Shown: piece after piece, positions 63,868 through 64,000 of the stretch
How positions within the stretch are numbered: the stretch's first letter is position 1
Layout of the letters: each line of letters starts with the position of its first letter
NCBI RefSeq assembly: GCF_024713975.1
Contig: NC_091111.1
Coordinates: 4,091,001-4,155,000 of the forward strand
Direction of reading: 5' to 3'
Source of the DNA: Paralichthys olivaceus
Lineage: Eukaryota > Chordata > Actinopteri > Pleuronectiformes > Paralichthyidae
Length of the DNA: 64,000 nucleotides
Notes under the pieces: generated by a model
What the model was told of the DNA's origin: nothing
Database searches by the model: none
Seen by the model: only the letters and a program-made list of their open reading frames with translations
Program-made: the position numbers and the translations under genes

Positions 63868-64000
63868 GCAGTTGCATGACTTCAGTTGTCATAAAAACTC
63901 AAAAGGTTAAGTTTGTCCAGTCTGGACTAATGTAAAAAACATGGCAGCCTCCATAGAGAGGACCTGCTCTGGACTGAAGTATAAAGTATTTGAATATAAA
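63868..64000 (-). mobile_element. MITE, TTAA-bordered family, partial copy 8
   Basis: Recognised by CATAAAAACTCAAAAGG and AACATGGCAGCCTCCATAGA. One end is missing on the left and the element runs off the window. Confidence 0.65.

Overview
The window is animal nuclear DNA, most likely from a teleost fish. It has multi-exon genes with GT-AG (once GC-AG) introns, vertebrate-type domains, a eukaryotic tRNA-Ser and repeat families typical of ray-finned fish. I assembled all exons by eye from splice sites, reading phase and protein families, so they are models. Five protein-coding genes can be supported. Three adhesion GPCRs of subfamily F (ADGRF, GPR110/GPR116-like) lie on the plus strand at 1-2862 (3' part only), 8187-21704 and 29613-42780. 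Two meprin-type astacin metalloproteases lie on the minus strand at 44772-51553 and 54139-58778. From general knowledge, MEP1A sits beside ADGRF5/ADGRF1 in human 6p12.3, so this looks like the fish counterpart of that block.

Layout. 1-2862: GPS, seven-helix region and tail of the first ADGRF gene. 2863-8186: intergenic, with a microsatellite, a degenerate minisatellite and a MITE. 3978-24678 and 24875-45576 are two copies of one roughly 20.7 kb tandem segmental duplication. Each copy holds a complete 16-exon ADGRF gene (signal peptide, Cys-rich EGF-like module, SEA, two Ig-like modules, HormR-like module, GAIN/GPS, 7TM; 1002 aa) and, at its right end on the opposite strand, the last exon of a meprin gene. 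In the right-hand copy that exon belongs to the complete meprin gene. In the left-hand copy it is an orphan with no meprin body attached. 44772-51553: complete 14-exon, 701-aa meprin. 54139-58778: a second meprin with an intact protease domain but no visible EGF or transmembrane exons. 58779-64000: repeats, one tRNA-Ser(GCT), a roughly 1.2 kb foldback palindrome and a weak single-helix ORF.

The copies differ by insertions that probably came after the duplication: a solo LTR and a Ty3/gypsy fragment only in the left copy, and hAT remains only in the right copy. Introns and most exons look about 98-99% alike by eye. Three coding spots are far more divergent, and most of their differences change amino acids: exon 3, exon 12 (GAIN domain) and the TM6/extracellular loop 3 part of exon 13. 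This suggests that the duplicated receptors are diverging in function.

The ADGRF proteins should be self-cleaved cell-surface receptors and the meprins secreted or membrane-bound zinc proteases. ADGRF genes and meprins are transcribed towards each other, with possible back-to-back poly(A) signals between them.
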